A stretch of 64,000 nt of DNA from contig JBMOMJ010000064.1 in the NCBI GenBank assembly GCA_049324695.1, positions 167,811 to 231,810 on the forward strand, written 5' to 3'. How positions within the stretch are numbered: the first letter of the stretch is position 1; the number at the start of each line of letters is the position of its first letter. Below, in pieces: positions 48,924 to 57,055 of this stretch. The notes under the pieces are model-generated. The model saw only the letters and a program-made list of their open reading frames with translations, was not told where the DNA came from and ran no database searches. Made by a program: the position numbers and the translations under genes. This DNA comes from PMG-095 sp049324695 (GTDB lineage: Bacteria; Myxococcota_A; Polyangia; Polyangiales; Polyangiaceae).

Positions 48924-49033
48924 CGGATCTCCTCCGGTTCGAGAGTGGCGAGCGAACGCCGTTCACGCGGCGCAGCGAGTGCGTCGCGCTGACCTCGGTG
49001 CGCCCACGCGCGATGTCGATACCGAGGCCGGAC

Positions 49034-49056
49034 CCTGAGGCGAAATTGCGCTCAGG
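49034..49056 (-). promoter_or_regulatory. Hairpin adjoining the riboswitch, possible expression platform
   Basis: CCTGAG/CTCAGG with an 11-base loop directly abuts the 3' strand of riboswitch stem P1. No T run follows, so translational or Rho-dependent control is more likely than intrinsic termination. The linkage to ligand state is inference. Confidence 0.45.
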
Positions 49057-49230
49057 ACTTCCGGCAGGTCTTCGGGCTCGTGAGCTTGGATACCTACTAT
49101 TCGCCGCTTCCCGACCCGGAAGGATCAGTGCGTTCGTGCGAAGTTCGTTCTCACATACCGCTGCGTGGGCAGCCCCGGATTCACACCGGGTTCCCTTATG
49201 CGCCTGAGCACGCGCTCAGGCACCGGAAGT
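49057..49230 (-). ncRNA. Cobalamin riboswitch controlling nrdAB
   Basis: On the minus strand, stem P1 ACTTCCGG/CCGGAAGT (49223-49230 and 49057-49064) encloses the conserved elements of a cobalamin riboswitch: GGTGCC, then AAGGGAACCCGGTGTGAATC and GGGGCTGCCC core, and the B12 box AGCCCGAAGACCTGCC (49063-49078). It lies about 135 bases upstream of nrdA ATG and downstream of metF on the same strand. B12-riboswitch control of class I reductase is known where a B12-dependent class II enzyme also exists. Confidence 0.9.
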
Positions 49231-49248
49231 GCGCCCAACATATTGGGG

Positions 49249-50187
49249 TCAGCCGAAGCCTGTCAACCCATATCTAGTGGTGGCTTCTGTTTTGGCGTTC
49301 AGTAGCTGAACTGATGACGACCGACGGGCCGGATGACCCCAATCGAGCGCTTCCAGCACGTGCGCCACCTCGCCGCGATTGCGTGTGTAGAAGTGAAGGC
49401 CCGGCACGCCGTAAGCGAGCAACGCGCGACAAAGCTCGAGCGTGAGCTCGACTCCGCGCTCAAAGCGAGCGTCACCACTCAACGCGGCAAGCTCTTGATG
49501 GAGCTCGGCCGGCACGCTCGCGCCGCACTTCTTCGCCATCGACAACAGCGCGTCGAGATCAGTCGCTGGCAAAACGCCAGGAACAATCGGAACGTGGATG
49601 CCAAAGCGACGCGCGCGCTCAACGAAGCTCACGTAGTCGCTCACGTCGAAGAACAATTGAGTGATCAAGTACTCGGCACCCGCTTCGACCTTCTCGGCCA
49701 AACGCGCCAAATCGAGATCCAAACTTTCGGCTTCCGGGTGCTTCTCCGGATAACACGCGCCGCCGAGGCAGAAGTCCGCTTCTTCGCGCAATAGGCGCAA
49801 GAGCTCGCTCGCGTATGACAAGCCGCCTTGGGCCACGCGGAACGTCGCCTCGCCTTTGGGCGGATCGCCGCGCAACGCCAACACGTTCTCGATGCCGCGA
49901 GCCTGCAAGTCACGTGCGATTGCAACCAATTCGCCTCGCGAAGCGCCCACACACGTGAGATGAGCGACTGCGCACAGCCCTTCCTGCTTCTGCAGGCGCT
50001 CAACGATTTCGGCCGTGGCTGTGCGCGTGCTGCCGCCGGCGCCATAGGTCACCGATACGAAATTCGGCTCGAAACGCCGCAAGATTTCGATAGTACCAAA
50101 TAGGCGCCGCACGCCGGCTTCCTCGCGCGGCGCGAAGAACTCGAACGACAACGACGGCGTATCGCCTAATACATCGCGCACCCTCAC
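49249..50187 (-). CDS. metF: Methylenetetrahydrofolate reductase
   Basis: 312 residues from GTG 50187, which overlaps the metE stop (GTGA). Motifs: SFEFFAPREEAG, VTYGAGGSTR, LTCVG, LALRGDPP, GGACYPEKHPEA, YLITQLFFD, VPIVPGVLP. It makes 5-methyl-THF, the methyl donor for both MetE here and MetH at 5-9 kb. The C-terminal 25 residues extend close to the riboswitch P1 stem of the next operon. Expression is coupled to metE. Confidence 0.93.
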   Translation of the reverse strand: MRVRDVLGDTPSLSFEFFAPREEAGVRRLFGTIEILRRFEPNFVSVTYGAGGSTRTATAEIVERLQKQEGLCAVAHLTCVGASRGELVAIARDLQARGIENVLALRGDPPKGEATFRVAQGGLSYASELLRLLREEADFCLGGACYPEKHPEAESLDLDLARLAEKVEAGAEYLITQLFFDVSDYVSFVERARRFGIHVPIVPGVLPATDLDALLSMAKKCGASVPAELHQELAALSGDARFERGVELTLELCRALLAYGVPGLHFYTRNRGEVAHVLEALDWGHPARRSSSVQLLNAKTEATTRYGLTGFG

Positions 50188-52484
50188 GGCGTTTTCCCTT
50201 CGAGCTCGGCACGCAGCGAGCGCGCCGCTTGCACCATGTTCTCGAGCGCTGGCGTGATCTCGGCCCAGCCCCGGGTTTTGAGGCCGCAATCGGGGTTGAC
50301 CCAAACTTGCTCTGGTTCGAGCACGGTGAGTGCGGCGCGCAGCAAGCTCGCGATCTCTGCGACACTCGGCACACGCGGAGAATGGATGTCGTACACGCCG
50401 AGGCCCACGTCGTTCTGGTACGCCCCGCCCTTGAAACTGTGCAGCAAGTCCATGGCGCTGCGCGCGCACTCGATCGAGATCACGTCGGCGTCGAGGGCGC
50501 GAATGGCCGGCATCACGTCGCCGAACTCGCTGTAACACATGTGTGTATGGATCTGCGTCGTGTCCCTCACGCCGCTCGTGGCTAGCCGAAACGCGCGCAC
50601 CGCCCACGTGAGGTAACCGCCGCGATCTGCCTTGCGCAGCGGCAATGCCTCGCGAAACGCGGGTTCGTCGACTTGAATGACGCGAATTCCGGCGGCTTCG
50701 AGATCTGCCACTTCGTCGCGCAACGCCAGCGCCAGCGTGCGCGCGGTGTGCTCGAGTGGCTCGTCGTCACGCACGAACGACCACTTCATCATCGTCACCG
50801 GCCCAGTCAGCATGCCTTTGACGGGCCGCTGGCTCTTGCTCTGCGCGTAGGTTGCGAAATCCAATGTGAGCGGCCCGGCGCGCCGCACGTCTCCATAGAT
50901 GATGGGTGGCTTCACGCAGCGCGAACCATAACTTTGCACCCAGCCGTGACGTGTGACCGCCATTCCGAGCAAACGTTCGCCGAAGAACTCCACCATGTCG
51001 TTGCGCTCGGGTTCACCGTGCACCAGCACGTCGAGGCCGAGCTTTTCCTGTGCACGAATGACTTCGTCGATGGCGCGCTCGAGCTCTCGGCGATAACCAG
51101 CGCCGTCGAGCGCCCCTGAGCGCTGGGCGGCGCGAGCACGCCGCAGCTCATTGGTTTGTGGGAACGAACCGATGCTGGTCGTGGGCAGCTGGGGCAAACC
51201 CAGCGCTTGGCGTTGCAGCTTGCGCCGCGTAACTCCCGGCGTTGGGCGCGTTTCGTGCTGCGCCCCCATTTCGGCGAGCCGTTGACGCACCTGTGCGTTG
51301 CGCGTGTGCGTCGAGCTGCGGCGCGCTTCGCGAATCCGGTGCGATTCCGCAAGCTCGCTTGCAATGCGTTTACGCCCAGATTCGAGGCCACGGCGGAGCA
51401 CCGCAATTTCCTGAAGTTTCTGGCGCGCGAAGGCGATGTAGCTGAAGAGCTCCGCGTCGAGCTCTGTCTCCGGCTGGAGATCGACCGGCACATGCAAGAG
51501 CGAACAGGTAGGCGCCAACCACAGCTGTGACTGATCGATGTGCGTGAGCACACGTTCGCCCAGCGCCAGAGCGTGTTCGAGATCGGCGCGCCAGATGTTG
51601 CGGCCGTCCACGATGCCAAGCGAGAGGACCCGCTCGCTACCAATGCCGCGCGCCAAACTCTCCGCGCCGTTCAAATCGGCGAGGCCGTCGACGTGAAGCC
51701 CGCTTACCGGAAGCTCCAGCGCGAGCGGCAGATTGTCGCCGAGTCGGCCGAAGTAAGTAGCCACCAAGATCTTGAGCGGCAGCTTGGCGAGTGCTGCGTA
51801 AGCGCGCCGATACGCCGCGCGCGTCGCGTCGTCGAGATCGAGCACAAGGCAAGGCTCGTCGAGTTGCACCCAGTCGGCGCCGAGCGCCACCAAGTCTGAC
51901 AGCAACGCCCGGTAGGCATCGATCAGCTCGTCGAGCCGTTGAAAACCGAGTGTGCCGCGCGCGCTGTTCTTGGCTAATGCGAAAAAACTAACAGGGCCCA
52001 ACACCACTGGGCGCGCCTGAAAGCCGAGCTCCCGAGCTCGGCGAAACTGCTGAGCGAGCAGGCCCGGCGTGTAGGCAAAGCGAGTCGCCGCTTCGATCTC
52101 TGGCACCAGGTAGTGGTAATTGGTGTCGAACCATTTGGTCATCTCCAGCGGCGAAAGCTCCGCTGCAACTCCAGGAACCTTGCCGCGCGCCATCAAAAAG
52201 TAGCGTTCGAGCGGATGTGAGATCTCGACGTGAGCAAAACGCGACGGCACCGCGTTCAACGCAAAGGCCGCGTCGAGTACGTGGTCGTACAAGGAGAAGT
52301 CACCCACTGGCACGCAGTCGAGACCGAGTTCACGCTGAGCCTCGAGGTTCTTGACGAACAACGTCGTCGAGCCCTGCTCGAGCTCCATCAGCGAACTTCG
52401 GCCGGCCCAATAGTTTTCGAGTACCCATTTGAGGTCACGCTCGGCGCCAATCCGCGGATACCCGAGGGTCGTGGTGGTGATCAT
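50184..52484 (-). CDS. metE: Cobalamin-independent methionine synthase
   Basis: 766 residues. The zinc/homocysteine residues are in IHTHMCYSEF (His, Cys), SIECARS (Glu region) and VNPDCGLKTR (Cys). Active-site blocks TTTIGYPRIG-like start, QVDEPAF and TGPVTMMKWSF are present. It transfers the methyl group of 5-methyl-THF directly to homocysteine without B12. It is divergent from metR across 132 bases that contain a large dyad, and it precedes metF. Confidence 0.96.
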   Translation of the reverse strand: MITTTTLGYPRIGAERDLKWVLENYWAGRSSLMELEQGSTTLFVKNLEAQRELGLDCVPVGDFSLYDHVLDAAFALNAVPSRFAHVEISHPLERYFLMARGKVPGVAAELSPLEMTKWFDTNYHYLVPEIEAATRFAYTPGLLAQQFRRARELGFQARPVVLGPVSFFALAKNSARGTLGFQRLDELIDAYRALLSDLVALGADWVQLDEPCLVLDLDDATRAAYRRAYAALAKLPLKILVATYFGRLGDNLPLALELPVSGLHVDGLADLNGAESLARGIGSERVLSLGIVDGRNIWRADLEHALALGERVLTHIDQSQLWLAPTCSLLHVPVDLQPETELDAELFSYIAFARQKLQEIAVLRRGLESGRKRIASELAESHRIREARRSSTHTRNAQVRQRLAEMGAQHETRPTPGVTRRKLQRQALGLPQLPTTSIGSFPQTNELRRARAAQRSGALDGAGYRRELERAIDEVIRAQEKLGLDVLVHGEPERNDMVEFFGERLLGMAVTRHGWVQSYGSRCVKPPIIYGDVRRAGPLTLDFATYAQSKSQRPVKGMLTGPVTMMKWSFVRDDEPLEHTARTLALALRDEVADLEAAGIRVIQVDEPAFREALPLRKADRGGYLTWAVRAFRLATSGVRDTTQIHTHMCYSEFGDVMPAIRALDADVISIECARSAMDLLHSFKGGAYQNDVGLGVYDIHSPRVPSVAEIASLLRAALTVLEPEQVWVNPDCGLKTRGWAEITPALENMVQAARSLRAELEGKTP

Positions 52485-52522
52485 GGTCCAAACAGCATGC
52501 CGGGCGCGGTTTTTTCGGGCAA

Positions 52523-52558
52523 TCGCAAGGATTTCAAGTCGAGTTGAGTAGATTGCGA
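52523..52558. promoter_or_regulatory. Nested dyad in the metE-metR intergenic region, candidate MetR operator
   Basis: A 36-base dyad centred at 52540.5: outer arms TCGCAA/TTGCGA (52523-52528, 52553-52558), inner arms TCAA/TTGA (52534-52537, 52544-52547), and a central TCGA, all sharing one centre. MetR sites in enterobacteria are TGAA-N5-TTCA; this dyad is similar in style but not identical. The position between divergent genes suits joint control. Confidence 0.55.
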
Positions 52559-52616
52559 GTCAGTTCGTTGCGAGCGGCTACCCCACAGCGCGAGCGTCTG
52601 CGAAACTGCCACAGCG

Positions 52617-53546
52617 ATGATTGTCGAGGTCCGTCACTTGTTGACTCTGAAGGCCATTGCCGAAACCGGCAGCCTCACCCGCGCGGCCAAGCGACGCGCG
52701 CTCACGTTATCGGCGATTTCGCATCAAATCCGCGAGCTCGAATACTTGTTGGGTGTCAGCCTGATTGAGCGGCGCACTAAGCCGCTCGCGCTGGCTCCTG
52801 CGGGCGCTCGCCTGCTCGCCTGTGCGGACGTCGTGTTGCCCGCCCTGGCTCAAGCCGAAGCCGACGCCGTTCGGCTCGGAGCACAGCGGGGCGCGCGGCT
52901 GCACCTCGCGCTGGAATGCCACAGCTGCTTCGAGTGGCTGCTGCCCGCCATCGACAATCTACGCGAGGCCTGGGGCGAGCTCGACATCGACTTGCGCCTC
53001 GGCCCGCGCTTCGATCCAATTCCGGCGCTGCTAGCACGCGAAGTCGACGCAGTGCTCGGCACGGATCGCACGGCTCACCCCGGCGTGCACTACGCAGGTA
53101 TTTTCCGCTACCAAATCGTATTGGTGGTACCAGCGACGCACGCTTTGGCGCGCAAGACCAGCGTGGAGCCGGACGAGCTACGCAATGAGCCGTTCGTTAC
53201 GTACCCCGTCGAACTCGAGCGGCTGGACGTCGTCACGCGCTTCTTGCGCCCCGCCGGTGTGGAACCAAAACGCGTCCGCACCGCCGAGCTCACCAGTGTG
53301 CTCTTGCAGCTCGTGAAGAGCGGGCGCGGCGTGGCGGCACTTCCGAGCTGGGCGATGTTCGACGCACGCGACGCGCCCGAACTGCGCACCCTGCGGCTCG
53401 GCAAGGCGGGCCTCTACAGCGAGCTCTTTTTGGCAGTGCGCGAAGACGAGCGGAAAGCGCCGCATCAAGCCGCTTTCCTGAGTATTGCCCGCAAAACAGC
53501 CGCGGAGCTGCTCAGCGATATCGAACCCGTGGCTAGCTCAGACTAG
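52617..53546 (+). CDS. metR: LysR-type regulator MetR
   Basis: 309 residues. An N-terminal LysR winged helix (LLTLKAIAETGSLTRAAKRR) is followed by the effector domain. ECHSCFEWLLPAID at about 100 is characteristic of MetR, whose co-inducer is homocysteine. It is divergent from metE, the usual arrangement, and likely activates metE-metF and represses itself through the dyad between them. Its last 9 bases overlap the end of the DUF1552 gene on the other strand. Confidence 0.93.
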   Translation: MIVEVRHLLTLKAIAETGSLTRAAKRRALTLSAISHQIRELEYLLGVSLIERRTKPLALAPAGARLLACADVVLPALAQAEADAVRLGAQRGARLHLALECHSCFEWLLPAIDNLREAWGELDIDLRLGPRFDPIPALLAREVDAVLGTDRTAHPGVHYAGIFRYQIVLVVPATHALARKTSVEPDELRNEPFVTYPVELERLDVVTRFLRPAGVEPKRVRTAELTSVLLQLVKSGRGVAALPSWAMFDARDAPELRTLRLGKAGLYSELFLAVREDERKAPHQAAFLSIARKTAAELLSDIEPVASSD

Positions 53547-54908
53547 GCCAGTGAGCGGCCCGGTTGCTCCCGAGGAGTCACCGAAGCTCATCAGATCTTC
53601 GGCGCCCATCGCGTGCGCAATGGACACCAACATTTGATTGTTGTCCTTGCGATTGCTGCTGAAATCCAGGTATCGGCCGCTGCGAATCTTGCCGCCGCAG
53701 CTGCCAGCCAATACGTACGGCATCATCATCAAATCGTGCTGCGTGGACTCGCCGATCTCCGTCGCCCACAGCACGATGGTGTTGTCGAGCAGAGTGCGAT
53801 CCCCTTCCTTGTAGGAGTCGAGCTTCTGCAAGAAATAGAGGAACTGCTGCGCGTACCAGGTCTGAATCTTGTTGTAGTTGTCGTAGCCGGCGCCGCTCGA
53901 CGAAAAATCGTGTGAGATTGCGTGGTGATTGCCGTTGATGTTCAAGAACTGAAACAGGTGCTCACTTTCGGAGTACGACCACTGGAACGTGAGAATGCGC
54001 GTTTGGTCGCAAGCCAGCGCCGCCGCGGCGAGATCCATCTGCATCTGACCAGTCTTCAGATACTGGTCGTCGTTCTTGAGATCTACGGTTTGGATCGTGG
54101 GCTTTGTGCAGCTGCTCGTGGGGTTGCCACCGCCGCTCGGCATGTTCGCACCGGTGATGCGCTGCTCGATTTCGCGAATCGCGTTGGCGTGTGCTTCGAT
54201 TTTCAGGCGATCGTCGGCACCGAGCAGCGGCTTCAAGCGATCCATCTCGCTCTTGCACAGGTCGAGCACGCTCTTGCGCTGCGCCCACAAACGCTGCTGC
54301 GCAGCGTCGCCACCCGTTGCGTTCGAGAACAGCGCCGTGAACACGTCCTGCGGATCTTCGCGCGGCGGAATCGGTTGGTCCGCGCCAGCGTAAGAAATGC
54401 GGCCGCGCACTTCGGCGTCGCGCACATGTACACCGAGCTGCATGCTCTTGAAGGTGGTCATGGGGTTGAGCCGGCCCACCAAGTATTGGTCCAGCGAAAT
54501 CCCGCTGCCCCAGCCCGAGGTGGTGTTGCCGAAGCTTTTGAACTGCGTGCCCGATTTCAACGGCCGCGCGGTGAGCATGCCGCCGGTCCCGCGCGCGTGC
54601 TCGGAGCCCACAGTGCCGCCGAGCGCGCCATTCTGCAGAGCGGGGTTCAACTTGATGCCCTTCAAAAAGGTGAGCTTGGACTTGAACGGCTCCAAATCCT
54701 TCGTGATCGCCTGCAGCTGAAAGTTGCTTTCGCTGCCTGTCGGCCAGAACAGTGCGTTGCGCGTGCCGTTCGGCGTGGCGAACACCACGAAGCGCCTGAT
54801 GGTCGTTTCCTGACCCTCGACGCGGCGCGCGTTGAGCAGAGGAATCGCAGCGGTCGCGGCGAGCGAGCCGCGTAGCAAGTTGCGTCGTGTAAACCTGAGG
54901 GGATTCAT
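53538..54908 (-). CDS. DUF1552 protein, Tat-exported
   Basis: 456 residues with a twin-arginine signal (TRRNLLRGSLAATAAIPLL). The domain matches DUF1552 proteins (FVVFATPNGTRNALFWPTG, SEHARGTGGML, SYSESEHLFQFLNINGNHHAISH, IVLWATEIGESTQHDLMMMP), usually found beside DUF1592-type cytochrome-like proteins in Myxococcota and planctomycetes. The family's function is not established; a periplasmic oxidoreductase or hydrolase role is possible. It lies 12 bases downstream of the DUF1592 gene on the same strand. Confidence 0.85.
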   Translation of the reverse strand: MNPLRFTRRNLLRGSLAATAAIPLLNARRVEGQETTIRRFVVFATPNGTRNALFWPTGSESNFQLQAITKDLEPFKSKLTFLKGIKLNPALQNGALGGTVGSEHARGTGGMLTARPLKSGTQFKSFGNTTSGWGSGISLDQYLVGRLNPMTTFKSMQLGVHVRDAEVRGRISYAGADQPIPPREDPQDVFTALFSNATGGDAAQQRLWAQRKSVLDLCKSEMDRLKPLLGADDRLKIEAHANAIREIEQRITGANMPSGGGNPTSSCTKPTIQTVDLKNDDQYLKTGQMQMDLAAAALACDQTRILTFQWSYSESEHLFQFLNINGNHHAISHDFSSSGAGYDNYNKIQTWYAQQFLYFLQKLDSYKEGDRTLLDNTIVLWATEIGESTQHDLMMMPYVLAGSCGGKIRSGRYLDFSSNRKDNNQMLVSIAHAMGAEDLMSFGDSSGATGPLTGLV

Positions 54909-54920
54909 CGTTCTTCCTGC

Positions 54921-56786
54921 TTAGGGGCTGCGATACCAGAAGGCGTCGACTTGGGTCATGGCCACGACCAGCTCACCAAGGTCACCGCCGGAGGCTGCGA
55001 AGCGTTCCTGCAACGTGGAGAGCGAACACGCGTCCCCCTCGGCCTCGCTGCGTCCGCTCGCAAAACGGAACCACTGTGTTGCCATGCAATCCTTCACGAG
55101 CTCACTCTGAGCAAGTTTGCTGGCGAGCTCGCGCACACCGTTGAACTTGCCGCCGAGCGCCGGATCGCTCGTGCCGAACACCTCACCGGAGGCGTCGATG
55201 TCTTGGTTGTTGTCCTTCGTTCGGTACTGGCCGATGGCGTCGAAGTTCTCGAAGGCAAAACCAATCGGATCCATCAAAGTGTGGCAGCCCTGGCAGCTGT
55301 TGCCCGCCTTCAAGTGCGCGCTGAAGCGATCGCGCGCCGTGCCGCCCTCGCTGACCTCCGGCGGCGTGATGTCGACGTCGTCTGGCGGTGGAGGTGGCGG
55401 CTGACACAAAAGCTTGGTGCGAATGAATTTCCCGCGCAGAACCGGCGAGGTCTGGTCAGGGTGCGCCTGCACCGACAAGAAGCCAGCCTGAGTCAGAATC
55501 CCCGCGCGGCCCTGGTTTTCCGCGAACGTCACCATCTGCGGCGTGGTGCCGGTCAACATCGGCAAGCCGTAAATCTTCGCGAGCGGCGCGGTGATGAACC
55601 CAACTTGCGACGTGAGCAGCGTGCTCAACTTGTGATCGCCGCTCCACATCACGTACTCGACGAAGCTCGGCAGCTCACGCGCCATCGCGTCGCGCACCTC
55701 AGCCGAGTAGTTGGGAAACAGAGTGGTATTTTTGGTCGTGATGCCGAGCCGGCTCGTCCCAATCCATTGGTTGTAGAAGTTCGAGATCGCGACCTTCGCC
55801 TTGGAATCGGCCAACATCGCCTTGGCTCGCGTCGCAACTTGCTCCTTCGTAGCCAGCTCGCCGCGCTGAGCTGCGTCGAGTAACGCGTCGTCCGGTCCTG
55901 ACCCCCAAATCAAATACGACAAGCGCGTGGCAAGCTCGAACTGGTTCAGCGGAACGAGCTTGGCCGCGGCATCACTCGGCGTCGTCAGCTCGAGGCGATA
56001 CAGGAAGTCTGGCGACTGTAGCGCCATTCGCACCATCACCTCGATGCCCTCGGCGTGGCTGCCACCGTTCTTTCCGGCGGCGTAAGCGGTCATGAACATC
56101 TGCTCGTCGTTCGCAGTGGTCGGACGGCGGAACGCGCGGCGCCCAAAGCTCTGCGCAAATTCGCGCGCGCAGGTTTCTTCGGTCTTCTTGCTGGTATCGC
56201 AGCTCACGAAGGCCGTGTTCTTCACCGCCAGCTTCGCGAGCGCCTCCGACACGAGCACGTACTTCTCCGCGTGCAGCGCCGACACCGTCAGCACCGCCGC
56301 GTTGTTATCGAAGCCGTCCGTCACTTCGTCGACCGGCAGATCGTTCACGGAGGTGGTATCGACGTTCAACAGTAGCTTCGCGCTATTCGCGTACTCGAAG
56401 CGCGTCAGCCTGCGCAGTGCGGTCCGTGGAACCTGCGGTGTCGGGCACACCTTTGAGCTCGGCTCACCCTGAATTGGTGGCGGATTACTCGCACCGCCCG
56501 AGCCGCTGTTACTCGAGCCGCCACCGTTGCTTCCACCCGCGCTGGGAGTGTTCGGCCCATTACCGCTACTGTTGTTCCCGGCTGCGCTGTTCCCACCGGC
56601 ATTCTTGCCACCGCTATTCGAGGCACCACCGCTCGAGGCATTGGAGTTGCCTCCCTTCGCGTTGCTGCCATCTGAGCCGCCCGAAGGTCCGCTAATCGAA
56701 ATGTTCGCCGAGCAGGCGGCGAGCGCGAGAGCCAAGGCGGCGCCGAGTCCTAGTCCTATTCGTGCTCCAGCTGACCAATGGTTCAT
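54921..56786 (-). CDS. DUF1592/DUF1588-type lipoprotein with c-haem motif
   Basis: 621 residues from ATG 56786, giving a signal peptide and lipobox (LALALAAC). A Gly/Ser/Asn-rich linker of about 90 residues follows, then the DUF1587/1595/1592/1588/1585 architecture: VPRTALRRLTRFEYANSAK, CAREFAQSFGRRAFRRP, QFELATRLSYLIWGSGPDDAL, and CQGCHTLMDPIGFAFENFD, whose CxxCH could bind haem c. Such proteins pair with DUF1552 proteins; their role is undetermined. First gene of a two-gene operon. Confidence 0.85.
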   Translation of the reverse strand: MNHWSAGARIGLGLGAALALALAACSANISISGPSGGSDGSNAKGGNSNASSGGASNSGGKNAGGNSAAGNNSSGNGPNTPSAGGSNGGGSSNSGSGGASNPPPIQGEPSSKVCPTPQVPRTALRRLTRFEYANSAKLLLNVDTTSVNDLPVDEVTDGFDNNAAVLTVSALHAEKYVLVSEALAKLAVKNTAFVSCDTSKKTEETCAREFAQSFGRRAFRRPTTANDEQMFMTAYAAGKNGGSHAEGIEVMVRMALQSPDFLYRLELTTPSDAAAKLVPLNQFELATRLSYLIWGSGPDDALLDAAQRGELATKEQVATRAKAMLADSKAKVAISNFYNQWIGTSRLGITTKNTTLFPNYSAEVRDAMARELPSFVEYVMWSGDHKLSTLLTSQVGFITAPLAKIYGLPMLTGTTPQMVTFAENQGRAGILTQAGFLSVQAHPDQTSPVLRGKFIRTKLLCQPPPPPPDDVDITPPEVSEGGTARDRFSAHLKAGNSCQGCHTLMDPIGFAFENFDAIGQYRTKDNNQDIDASGEVFGTSDPALGGKFNGVRELASKLAQSELVKDCMATQWFRFASGRSEAEGDACSLSTLQERFAASGGDLGELVVAMTQVDAFWYRSP

Positions 56787-56939
56787 GACAGACGGTCCCA
56801 ATTGCCGCGAGGCAGCTTTGCCGAGGCCGGAACACGCATTGCGCTGCATGCACCAGCCAGCAGAGAGCGGACGCGTCCCGGCAAGGCCGCGGTTCAAACA
56901 ATTGCCAATTCAGCGCGCCTGGCCGCTGGGACGGCTCTT

Positions 56940-56972
56940 GGACGACGCATGAACGACGCATGAACGACGCAG
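56940..56972. repeat. 11-base tandem repeat, three copies
   Basis: GAACGACGCAT-type units, the first starting GGACGACGCAT, near 56940-56972, upstream of the DUF1592 gene. Confidence 0.5.
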
Positions 56973-57055
56973 TTTGTCAGCGAACCAAGGGACCCGACGA
57001 GTGTCAGCGGATTAGTTCAATCCCACGACCTGTCGCGTTTCGTACGTCTGCGGGC

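Noticed and set aside
49249..50607. Longer metF frame of 452 residues
   Set aside because: The extra N-terminus lies entirely inside metE. The GTGA overlap at 50187 gives a normal-length MetF.
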